Assembly (NCBI GenBank): GCA_031291305.1
Contig: JARLJH010000067.1
Span: forward strand, 1-64,000
From: Rhodoferax sp.
Lineage (GTDB): Bacteria > Pseudomonadota > Gammaproteobacteria > Burkholderiales > Burkholderiaceae_C
Length of the DNA stretch: 64,000 bases
Direction of reading: 5' to 3'
The position numbers and the translations under genes were made by a program. This document shows positions 16,508 through 23,652 of the stretch, piece after piece. The first letter of the stretch is position 1. The number at the start of each line of letters is the position of its first letter. The notes under the pieces are model-generated. The model saw nothing but the letters and a program-made list of their open reading frames with translations. It was not told where the DNA came from and did not search any database.

Positions 16508-17050
16508 TCAAACCACATCGACCGGTCCTGGGCGTCGCTTGTGGCCGCTAAACATTGCCAACGCCAAATTCTCCCGATGACGAACGCTGGCCACCAGCAC
16601 GCCGATGACGTGGAACAGCACCATCAGCAGGATGCCTCTGGCTGCAAATCCATGCACCTCTTGTACCCAAAGTACTCCCCAGAAAGCGTCAGTGGTCAAC
16701 ATCCATCCTGAAATGCAGGTCGCAAATACTGCCAAGATGAGCGCGATGATCATGGCGCCGCCCGCTGGGTTATGACCCAGATAACGCACCTCGCGGCGGG
16801 AGACGATTGACTTCATGTAGCGGATGACAATTCGTGGTGAGCGCACGAATTGTGAGAAACGGGCGTATTTCGAACCAACGAATCCCCAGATCACGCGGCC
16901 AATCACCAGACCGCCGGCGATGTAACCAACGACTGTGTGGAGGGTTGCCGCGTCGTTAGAACTAAGCCACGCCGTACCGATGCAGATCACCAGACTCCAG
17001 TGGAACACGCGCACGAAAGAATCCCATACCGGAATCGTCTTCTCTTCCAT
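16508..17050 (-). CDS. Cytochrome b561-type membrane protein
   Basis: 180-residue inner-membrane cytochrome b with four predicted membrane helices. It begins IPVWDSFVRVFHWSLVICIG, typical of the small di-haem cytochrome b family (Ni-Fe hydrogenase/b561-like), with candidate axial histidines in VFHWS, LHTVVGY, VHGFAARG and LFHVIG. It would pass electrons between the quinone pool and periplasmic cytochromes. It lies 26 bp after the PepSY gene and faces away from the cytochrome c''-type gene. In known SHP/c'' clusters such a cytochrome b is the membrane partner, which fits this context. Confidence 0.85.
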   Translation of the reverse strand: MEEKTIPVWDSFVRVFHWSLVICIGTAWLSSNDAATLHTVVGYIAGGLVIGRVIWGFVGSKYARFSQFVRSPRIVIRYMKSIVSRREVRYLGHNPAGGAMIIALILAVFATCISGWMLTTDAFWGVLWVQEVHGFAARGILLMVLFHVIGVLVASVRHRENLALAMFSGHKRRPGPVDVV

Positions 17051-17076
17051 TGATGCGACGTGGGAGAGTTCAGGTA

Positions 17077-17364
17077 CTACTTCTCACCGGCTTCTGCATT
17101 TGCCAGCTTCTTGAGCGTCTGTGCGTTAAATGCCATGTTCTGGCGTTTGCCGGTTTTATCAGTGGCATACACCTCATAGCAACCCCCTTCAGACTTGATC
17201 TGGCGTACTTTCAGCCCCTCAGCAGAAAGTTGTGATTCCAGCTTCGTTTTGGACTGCCATTGAGACGCGGGCGCTTTGCTGCATCCATTCGCTGCAAATG
17301 CGGGAGCAGCGACTACGCAGGCAACGACGACACCAAGGGTAAGGGGCAGAAGAGAAAGTTTCAT
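17077..17364 (-). CDS. Small periplasmic PepSY-like protein
   Basis: 95 residues with a signal peptide ending near AFA-ANG (cleavage about residue 24). The mature part (WQSKTKLESQLSAEGLKVRQI, GGCYEVYATDKTGKRQ) has the strand-helix pattern of PepSY domains, small periplasmic modules that bind or inhibit partners. Two cysteines (ANGCSKA, EGGCYEV) could form a disulfide. GGAG precedes the ATG by eight bases. It is the first gene of an operon with the cytochrome b and divergent from the cytochrome c'' gene, suggesting a role in that electron-transfer unit (inference). Confidence 0.75.
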   Translation of the reverse strand: MKLSLLPLTLGVVVACVVAAPAFAANGCSKAPASQWQSKTKLESQLSAEGLKVRQIKSEGGCYEVYATDKTGKRQNMAFNAQTLKKLANAEAGEK

Positions 17365-17512
17365 GGTTGGTCTCCAGTTGAGTTGGTGACTGAACTTTAT
17401 GCACCTGAACTTAAGTCAATCTGAATTGGCGGGGAGACACCAAAACCACCTTGCCATGTATCAAACACGCTGTTTTGTCAGCAACCGGCCTACGCACCTA
17501 ATTTCCAATTGG

Positions 17513-17526
17513 TTGATCAAAGTCAA
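17513..17526. promoter_or_regulatory. FNR/Anr-like box upstream of the cytochrome c'' gene
   Basis: TTGATCAAAGTCAA matches the FNR consensus TTGAT-N4-ATCAA except one base. It is centred about 80 bp before the ATG at 17599; a TATTCAAT sequence at 17546-17553 is suitably placed as a -10 element for class II activation. Confidence 0.5.
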
Positions 17527-17598
17527 TGAAGGACGCAGTCCGAGGTATTCAATGATCGATTGGGAGGCAGGAGGGATGTTGATTGGAAAGGATTTCAA

Positions 17599-18063
17599 AT
17601 GAGAACGTTACATCTATTGTTTGCAGCGTTTTGTGTAGTCGCCAATGCAGCTCATGCAGTCAGCAATATTTCTGCGACGCAGTCTGAAGTGATGAACAAA
17701 TTGCTGGCGACCTATGCCGAAAGTGCAAAAGTTGAATTCAAGGAGCAAAACGGCCGAGGAGCAGTGTCGGATAAACCCTTCTCCGCAGAGGTTGGCCGCA
17801 AGTTTTTCCTCGCTCGGCGTACCTGGCAGTCGCATGACTACACCTGTTCAGGCTGTCATACGAACGATCCAACAAAAGTGGGTAGGCACATCGAGACCAA
17901 AAAGGCTATTGACCCGCTGGCTCCTTCAAAGAATGCTGAGCGTTTCACCAATTTCGAAAAAGTGGAGACCAACTTCAAAAAACATTGTTTGGATCTCTAT
18001 GAAAGAGATTGCACTGCCTACGAAAAAGGCAATTTCATCTCCTATTTGATGTCTGTGAAGTAG
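17599..18063 (+). CDS. Cytochrome c''-like / SHP-family mono-haem cytochrome (DUF1924)
   Basis: 154-residue periplasmic c-type cytochrome with a signal peptide ending AHA (residue 20). One haem motif CSGCH (Cys83, Cys86, His87). Cys130 and Cys138 are eight residues apart and His129 directly precedes Cys130. In Methylophilus cytochrome c'' the distal ligand His95 precedes the Cys96-Cys104 disulfide in the same way, so this is more like His/His c'' than Asn-ligated SHP (from family knowledge). Such proteins lose the distal ligand on reduction and can bind small ligands. AAAGGA precedes the ATG. It is divergent from the PepSY-cytochrome b pair; the usual di-haem cytochrome partner is absent. Confidence 0.82.
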   Translation: MRTLHLLFAAFCVVANAAHAVSNISATQSEVMNKLLATYAESAKVEFKEQNGRGAVSDKPFSAEVGRKFFLARRTWQSHDYTCSGCHTNDPTKVGRHIETKKAIDPLAPSKNAERFTNFEKVETNFKKHCLDLYERDCTAYEKGNFISYLMSVK

Positions 18064-18222
18064 CCATCTCTAAACTGGATCCGCCAAATAGATTTTTGCA
18101 GCGCAAGCCGACGGCAACGAAAGGTCGACTCTAGGAAGTCCAAATTCATGGCTTTGGGGACGCCAAATAGCTGTCATTCCAGCATTGCCCAAACTGCCCC
18201 AAAGTCAAACCGGAAATTCAGA

Positions 18223-18831
18223 CTACTGCCTAGACGGGAAGACGCCTTGCATTGCCATGAAGCAATTGATCGTCACATACGGCTGCATGTTGTTAATCGG
18301 AATGCCACCACCGACGACGCTAGTGCTACTGGCTTGCATGGCCACGGTGTTCGCAGGATCTGCATACAAGGTCGTGCGTGCCTTGGATGAAGCCACCTTT
18401 CCTGCAGGGGAAATGGAGGTCGCATCGTTGGTGCTTCCCAGCGGAGCAAAGGTGTGGCTATGTGGAGGCAAATTGGCGACGTTCAAAGTTGTTGTTTCCT
18501 GCCCCCCTGCTTCACCAATCGTGTGGTTGGTCAGACCAGGACCTTGACCGTCTGAAATAATGGCTCGCCCTCGCATATCCGGCAGAGCAAAGGTGGTGCG
18601 TCCATCGCCGCCATAGGTGGTACCCAGTAGTGCGAACAACGCTGTATTTTGAGCAATTGATAATAATTGCCCATCTAGCCTTGCCCAACCTACTGGCGCA
18701 AAGTTAAAACCAGCACACATGATTTGTCCAAGAAACGGCTCAGTTGCTTGCGCTGCCGCTGGCATTGCCTGCAATCCTGAAAGCGCGGTTACAGCAATAA
18801 GAGCCAAGTGGCGGCATGAATATTTCTGCAT
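18223..18831 (-). CDS. Secreted phage-tail-collar-domain protein (MdpB type)
   Basis: 202 residues with a signal peptide (cleavage near AAAQ, about residue 28). Residues about 32-95 form a phage Tail Collar domain (PFLGQIMCAGFNFAPVGWAR, then TTYGGDGRTTFALPDMRGRA). The C-terminus PPHSHTF...NNMQPYVTINCFMAMQG is also typical. Stand-alone members (microcystin-dependent-protein-like) occur outside prophages, and there are no phage genes here. Unusually it has a signal peptide. GAGGAG precedes the start. It is the last gene of an operon with a PEP-CTERM protein and a lipoprotein. Confidence 0.85.
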   Translation of the reverse strand: MQKYSCRHLALIAVTALSGLQAMPAAAQATEPFLGQIMCAGFNFAPVGWARLDGQLLSIAQNTALFALLGTTYGGDGRTTFALPDMRGRAIISDGQGPGLTNHTIGEAGGQETTTLNVANLPPHSHTFAPLGSTNDATSISPAGKVASSKARTTLYADPANTVAMQASSTSVVGGGIPINNMQPYVTINCFMAMQGVFPSRQ

Positions 18832-18869
18832 GATCTTCTCCTCAATGGTTAATGGCTAGCACAAACGAA

Positions 18870-19616
18870 TCAAATGGATGGCTTACGCAAACGGCTTCCT
18901 AGCGCAAGCAAGCCGGCAAACATCAGGCCCAAAGTGCCGGGTTCGGGAACGGTTCCACCGCCGTTGTTGGCACCGTCGTTAACTGCCAGCACGACATCAT
19001 CAACGGCGATGGGCAACAAGTCCCCAATACCCAAGTTCGCGTAGTCAAGGGTCACACTGGTGAATGTGTCACTGTTGTCAGAAGCAAATCCCAGAAAATA
19101 GGCGAAGTCCCCCACTCCGCTGGTTAGATATGGCACACCTGAATTAACAACGCTGGCCCCGTCATTAGTGGTCAACCGCATGTCACCGGACTGGACATCC
19201 CTACCTCCAATCACAAACAAGCCAAAAGCCTGCACTGCAGACGCGAAGTTAAAGGTCAGGAGATCACCCGCTTCCAGTGCGGTATCAAAATTGTCCAACC
19301 CAAGATACTGGACTCCTGACGTGGTCCAAAGCTGATTGGCGATTACTGGCAAGTTATATCCCGCGCTGCCCCCTGTTAATGCCAGAGTAAAACCGGAACC
19401 AGTCGGACCGGTGCCAGTCGTGTAGGTCGTGCCCACCACGGCAGAATCAAAATTTGTCGTAGTGGATGTCCAACCTGAGATGGCGGTGTTGAAGGAACTT
19501 TGATTGTCGTAACCAACGATGGCCGATTGGGCAGGCACAGATAGCGTCAGTAAAGCGGCTATCGCGGCAGCAATTCCAACACCCCGCACGAATGTGACTT
19601 CAGATCGATAACTCAT
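18870..19616 (-). CDS. PEP-CTERM sorting-domain protein
   Basis: 248-residue exported protein. A signal peptide (hydrophobic GIAAAIAALLTLSVPAQSA) precedes a Gly/Thr/Asn-rich beta-type body. The C-terminus has VPEPGTLGLMFAGLLALGSR followed by basic residues, the canonical PEP-CTERM signal processed by exosortase, which is associated with exopolysaccharide-producing bacteria. No exosortase is in the window. GGAG precedes the start. It lies 30 bp after the lipoprotein gene and 38 bp before the collar gene, so the three are probably co-transcribed. Confidence 0.88.
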   Translation of the reverse strand: MSYRSEVTFVRGVGIAAAIAALLTLSVPAQSAIVGYDNQSSFNTAISGWTSTTTNFDSAVVGTTYTTGTGPTGSGFTLALTGGSAGYNLPVIANQLWTTSGVQYLGLDNFDTALEAGDLLTFNFASAVQAFGLFVIGGRDVQSGDMRLTTNDGASVVNSGVPYLTSGVGDFAYFLGFASDNSDTFTSVTLDYANLGIGDLLPIAVDDVVLAVNDGANNGGGTVPEPGTLGLMFAGLLALGSRLRKPSI

Positions 19617-19646
19617 GAACGTCTCCTATAGAAATAGAAATCCAAA

Positions 19647-20207
19647 TCACGCACCAAAATTACATTGCACCGAGCTGGCTGATGTGCCCTTGAAGCGCTG
19701 GTAAATCATCTTTGGCAGCACGGGATCGCCGCCACTCATCCGCAAAATCAACGCTTCAGTGATTGGTTGGATAGAGCCGGTGAATTTGGTCAGCATGATG
19801 CCTGGCTGAGTGGATGTGCTTGCATCCTCAAGGTTGTGTACCGGGGTTCCGTCGGCGGCAATGGCACTGGTCGTCCACCGGATGTCAACTTTTTCGTGGT
19901 CCACTTCGAAATTGAAGCTGCCTTTGGCGCCGTCAACTTTGAGTGAACAGAGCCGCCCATCTACTGTCGAACCGGCGTAAATGCCGGTAGCGCAGTCCAG
20001 ACTCGCATCACTTTGCTTGGCACTTTTCTTTAAAGCACCGTCTATCGTTGACAAGCATCGTGACAGACCGGGAATATCAGCCATAGCGACTTGACGCACC
20101 GTCACTTGAATTTTTGGTGCAGCCGAAAAGGCCTCACCGCCTCCCCCGCAAGCGCAGAGAGTCACAACGGACAACAGCAGCAAGGAACCGGTAATAAACC
20201 CATTCAT
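19647..20207 (-). CDS. Hypothetical lipoprotein
   Basis: 186 residues with signal peptide and lipobox LCAC (Cys20), followed by a Gly-rich spacer. The mature part contains three more cysteines before residue 90 (SRCLSTI, LDCATG, RLCSLKV) and one near the end (VQCNF), suggesting disulfides. I do not recognise a domain. It is the first gene of the lipoprotein / PEP-CTERM / collar operon, and a perfect FNR box lies about 50 bp upstream. An extracytoplasmic role tied to the PEP-CTERM partner is an inference from position only. Confidence 0.65.
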   Translation of the reverse strand: MNGFITGSLLLLSVVTLCACGGGGEAFSAAPKIQVTVRQVAMADIPGLSRCLSTIDGALKKSAKQSDASLDCATGIYAGSTVDGRLCSLKVDGAKGSFNFEVDHEKVDIRWTTSAIAADGTPVHNLEDASTSTQPGIMLTKFTGSIQPITEALILRMSGGDPVLPKMIYQRFKGTSASSVQCNFGA

Positions 20208-20255
20208 TTTGATCGCAAAGCAAAATCCGTACCCATCGGGCGTCGAACTAAAACT

Positions 20256-20269
20256 TTGATTTAAATCAA
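20256..20269. promoter_or_regulatory. Perfect FNR/Anr box upstream of the lipoprotein operon
   Basis: TTGATTTAAATCAA matches the FNR consensus TTGAT-N4-ATCAA exactly. Its centre is about 55 bp from the start codon at 20207; a site at -41.5 would leave a leader of about 14 bases. No clear Shine-Dalgarno sequence follows. Confidence 0.6.
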
Positions 20270-20721
20270 TCTATTAGCTGAGCCCTCAAAAGAATTGCCA
20301 TCGTGGCTGTTAAGAAAGTTGACACTTTTTCACGCGACCAATCGCAAAAATGAACGCCAATCGAGCTATTAAAACTCGACGATCAGCTGCTGTACCCATA
20401 CTCGGACACCCGGTTGGCTGGTGTTGCGAATCGCACATAGACGCCTTACGCCGCAAGTAGTCGATGCCCCGGTGATGCACTTCAGTGGAAGGACAACTTT
20501 GCAGCTGTGTCGTGCACAAAATTCCTGATTACCACAGTGGCCACCCGTTTGAAGCGACAAGCGGTGTTGAGTTACTCGGCATACTGACCCGATTGCGCCG
20601 AACCCATACAGAGCCCAAACATTCCGCTGAAACCTGCAGACCAAGAAACAAGCCACAACGATTTCCGGCAAGGGTCGAGTCTTCTGAGTTTTTTTGACTT
20701 CCCGCGATTGCCCAACCGGAT
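20270..20721. other. Intergenic stretch without recognisable gene
   Basis: About 450 bp between the FNR box and the end of spoVR. Short frames on both strands have no ribosome site or recognisable motif. I see no repeat or RNA gene. Confidence 0.4.
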
Positions 20722-22344
20722 TCAATCTGGGTGTGGTACGTTCCAACTCTTGGTGACCTGGCCGGCACCGTTGAGACTTTCCAGTACCACGCCAAATCGC
20801 CACAGATGCGCCACGTGCTTCAGCACTTCCAGCGTACTCTCGGCCAGCGGTCGATCCTGATACTGGGTGTGGCGCAAGGTCAGACTGCGGTCGCCACGCA
20901 GGTTCACGGCCCATACCTGAATATTGGGTTCCCGCGCGCCCAGATCGTATTGCCGAGACAAGGTTTGGCGAAGCCGCTGGTAGCCATCTGCGTCATGAAT
21001 GGCACTGACCTCCAGTTCAATTTGTGCCTGGTCATCGTGAATGGCAAAAAGTCGCATGTCACGCATCAGGCGCGGGCTGAGGAACTGGCCGATGAAGCTC
21101 TCGTCCTTGAAGTTGCGCATGGCATGGTCCAGCGCCGGTAGCCAGGGTGTACCCGCCATCTCGGGGAACCACATCCGGTCTTCGTCGGTCGGGGCGTCGC
21201 AAATGCGCTTGATGTCGGTGTACATGGCAAATCCCAGTGCATAGGGATTGATGCCGCTGTAGGCACGATGGTCCACCGGCGGCTGGTAGATCACATTGGT
21301 GTGCGACGTCAGCCACTCCAGCATCATGCCGTTGCTGAGGTGGCCATCGTCGTACAAGGTATTGAGCAATCTGTGATGCCAAAAAGTCGCCCACCCCTCG
21401 TTCATGACCTGGGTCTGGCGCTGCGGGTAAAAGTACTGCGCGATCTTGCGAACAATGCGCACAATTTCGCGTTGCCAGGGTTCGAGCAAGGGCGAGTTTT
21501 TCTCGATGAAGTACAAGAGATTTTCTTGCGGTTCCTTTGGGAAGCGTTCGGTCGATGGTGGTGCGTTGTCTTTGCCTTCTCTTTGGGGCAGGGTGCGCCA
21601 TAACTCGTTGACCTGCTGTTGGGCGTAGCGTTCACGTTCCTTGCGTTCAGCCACCTCGCGCGCCAGGGTGCGTTTGGCCGGGCGGCGATAGCGATCCACA
21701 CCGTAGTTGGCCAGCGCGTGGCAGGAGTCCAGGATGGACTCCACCGCCTCCAGCCCATGGCGTTCTTCGCATTCGCTCACATACTGGCGGGCATAGACCA
21801 GGTAATCGATGATGGATGACGCATCTGTCCACATGCGAAACAAATAGTTGCCTTTGAAAAAGCTGTTGTGCCCGTACGCCGCGTGGGCGATCACCAGCGC
21901 CTGCATGGCGGTGGTGTTTTCTTCCATGAGATAGCAGATGCAGGGATTGGAATTGATGACGATTTCGTAAGCCAGTCCCATATGGCCTCGCCGGTAGCGA
22001 CGCTCGGTGCTTAAAAACTCTTTGCCATAACTCCAGTGGCGGTAGTTCACCGGCATACCGACGGAGGCGTAGGCATCCATCATCTGCTCGGAGGAAATGA
22101 TTTCCAGTTGGTTGGGGTAGGTGTCCAGTCCAAAACGTTCAGCGGTCTGACGGATAACCTCGTGATAGCGCTCAATCAGCTCGAAAGTCCATTCGCTGGG
22201 GTCGGGCAGTGGGTGTGCGGCGCGGGGTGGCGCTGGTAATTGCTCCTGAATCTGGGCGTGCGGGCGTCGATCACCCGTGGCAGGAACCCGCCAGAGGTCT
22301 TCACTGGCGCGACGTTCCATCACCGATGGCGCGACTAGGTTCAT
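20722..22344 (-). CDS. spoVR: SpoVR-family protein (YcgB)
   Basis: 540 residues, close to the usual length of SpoVR/YcgB. Recognisable blocks include EIISSEQMMDAYASVGMP, HWSYGKEFLSTERRYRRG, EIVINSNPCICYLMEEN and NEGWATFWHHRLLNTLYD. The biochemical role is unresolved; in Bacillus it affects spore cortex and in enterobacteria it belongs to the RpoS stress regulon. It overlaps yeaH by 4 bp, and prkA is upstream, reproducing the conserved PrkA-DUF444-SpoVR operon. A soluble cytoplasmic protein without membrane segments. The first 40 residues are variable and the start could be a few codons downstream. Confidence 0.93.
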   Translation of the reverse strand: MNLVAPSVMERRASEDLWRVPATGDRRPHAQIQEQLPAPPRAAHPLPDPSEWTFELIERYHEVIRQTAERFGLDTYPNQLEIISSEQMMDAYASVGMPVNYRHWSYGKEFLSTERRYRRGHMGLAYEIVINSNPCICYLMEENTTAMQALVIAHAAYGHNSFFKGNYLFRMWTDASSIIDYLVYARQYVSECEERHGLEAVESILDSCHALANYGVDRYRRPAKRTLAREVAERKERERYAQQQVNELWRTLPQREGKDNAPPSTERFPKEPQENLLYFIEKNSPLLEPWQREIVRIVRKIAQYFYPQRQTQVMNEGWATFWHHRLLNTLYDDGHLSNGMMLEWLTSHTNVIYQPPVDHRAYSGINPYALGFAMYTDIKRICDAPTDEDRMWFPEMAGTPWLPALDHAMRNFKDESFIGQFLSPRLMRDMRLFAIHDDQAQIELEVSAIHDADGYQRLRQTLSRQYDLGAREPNIQVWAVNLRGDRSLTLRHTQYQDRPLAESTLEVLKHVAHLWRFGVVLESLNGAGQVTKSWNVPHPD

Positions 22345-23606
22345 GCGTCCACACCCACTTTCTTGAAAAGATCATGAAACACGGGATAGATTTCGTTGGC
22401 TTGCGACACTTTGCGCATCGCAAAGTTGGCGTGTTTGTCACGTAACGTTGCATATTCGAGCCACAAGCTCTGCTCCTCCTGTGCTACCTGAAGGTAGGCG
22501 AAATAGCGCGCCAGAGGAAGAATTTGTTGCGACAGCAGATTGCGGCAGTTGCCGCTGTCATTGTTGAAGTTGTCCCCGTCGCTGGCCTGTGCACCGTAAA
22601 TGTTCCATTCGTTGGTGGGGTATCTTGCGAGCATGATCTGATGCATCAGCACCAGCGCGCTACTGACCACGGTACCGCCGGTTTCAGTGGCGTGAAAGAA
22701 CTGATCTTCGTCCACCTCTTGCGCCTGCGTGTGGTGCCGAATAAAAATGATGTCGATTTTTTCGTAGTGTCGAGTGAGGAAAAGGTAAAGCAGGATAAAA
22801 AATCGCTTGGCCAGGTCTTTTCGTTCCTCGTCCATCGAACCCGACACGTCCATCACGCAAAACATCACCGCTTTGCTGCAGGGCAGTGGCGTTCGAACGC
22901 GGGCACGAAAGCGCAGATCGATGGGGTCCAGAAAAGGGATGCGCTTGAGCCGCCATTCCAGTTGCGCGATGTCCAGACGCAGTTGCTTCGCTTCCTCGCC
23001 GTCCTCCAGACCCAATGTCAGCAGTTCCCGCAAACGCGCGCGTTTGTCCAGCAACTCCTGCCGAGCCCCTTTGCCCATCGCGATGCGCCGACCCAGTGCC
23101 CCGCGCATGGACCGCACCACAGCCAGGTTGTTGGGCGTTCCGTCGTGGCTGTAGCCGGCGTTGTGTGATTGCCATAGCGGGCTGTCCGCGATGACGGTGC
23201 GCAGCAGATTCGGTAAGGCCAGATCATCAAAGAAGAGTTGCATGAACTCGTCTTTACTCAGGGTAAAGACAAAGCTGTCGTCCCCTTCACCCGAATCGCT
23301 GGCCTGTGAGCCGCTACCCGGACCGCGTTTCGGGCGGGCGATATGGTCGCCGCGCAAATACTCCTTGTTGCCGGGGTGCACCGTGTCCTGGATGCCGCCC
23401 TTGGCATGATGGAACACGGGTTCGCTGATGTCCTTCTTGGGGATGACGATGCTTTCACCCTGCTCGATGTTCTTGATGTCACGATCCGATACGGCGCGGC
23501 GGACCGCTTCGCTGATCTGTTGCTTGAAACGCCGCAAAAATCGCTCCCGGTTCCCGACGGACTTGTTCTTTCCCGCCGGTCTGCGGTCGATGATGTGTAG
23601 TGTCAT
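22341..23606 (-). CDS. yeaH: DUF444 / YeaH family von Willebrand-type protein
   Basis: 421 residues. The MIDAS-like motif DVSGSMDE in AVMFCVMDVSGSMDEERKDL indicates a VWA-like fold; the N-terminus MTLHIIDRRPAGKNKSVGNR is characteristic of YeaH. It always accompanies PrkA and SpoVR and is thought to act with the kinase in stress or starvation responses, mechanism unknown. It overlaps spoVR by 4 bp and lies 46 bp after prkA. Confidence 0.93.
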   Translation of the reverse strand: MTLHIIDRRPAGKNKSVGNRERFLRRFKQQISEAVRRAVSDRDIKNIEQGESIVIPKKDISEPVFHHAKGGIQDTVHPGNKEYLRGDHIARPKRGPGSGSQASDSGEGDDSFVFTLSKDEFMQLFFDDLALPNLLRTVIADSPLWQSHNAGYSHDGTPNNLAVVRSMRGALGRRIAMGKGARQELLDKRARLRELLTLGLEDGEEAKQLRLDIAQLEWRLKRIPFLDPIDLRFRARVRTPLPCSKAVMFCVMDVSGSMDEERKDLAKRFFILLYLFLTRHYEKIDIIFIRHHTQAQEVDEDQFFHATETGGTVVSSALVLMHQIMLARYPTNEWNIYGAQASDGDNFNNDSGNCRNLLSQQILPLARYFAYLQVAQEEQSLWLEYATLRDKHANFAMRKVSQANEIYPVFHDLFKKVGVDA

Positions 23607-23652
23607 GCTGGTTCTCCCATTGCTTGCGCCAAGACACCGCCGGACCCGAATC

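Noticed and set aside
17390..17428. CRISPR-like array from the repeated CTGAACTT
   Set aside because: Repeats are only 8 bp with 7-8 bp spacers and only three units; no cas genes.
18223..18831. Prophage fragment, because of the tail-collar domain
   Set aside because: The protein has a signal peptide, no phage neighbours and sits in an operon with a PEP-CTERM gene; stand-alone collar proteins are known.
20369..20914. 181-codon minus-strand frame overlapping the spoVR 3' end
   Set aside because: No motif, no ribosome site, and half of it lies inside spoVR in another frame.
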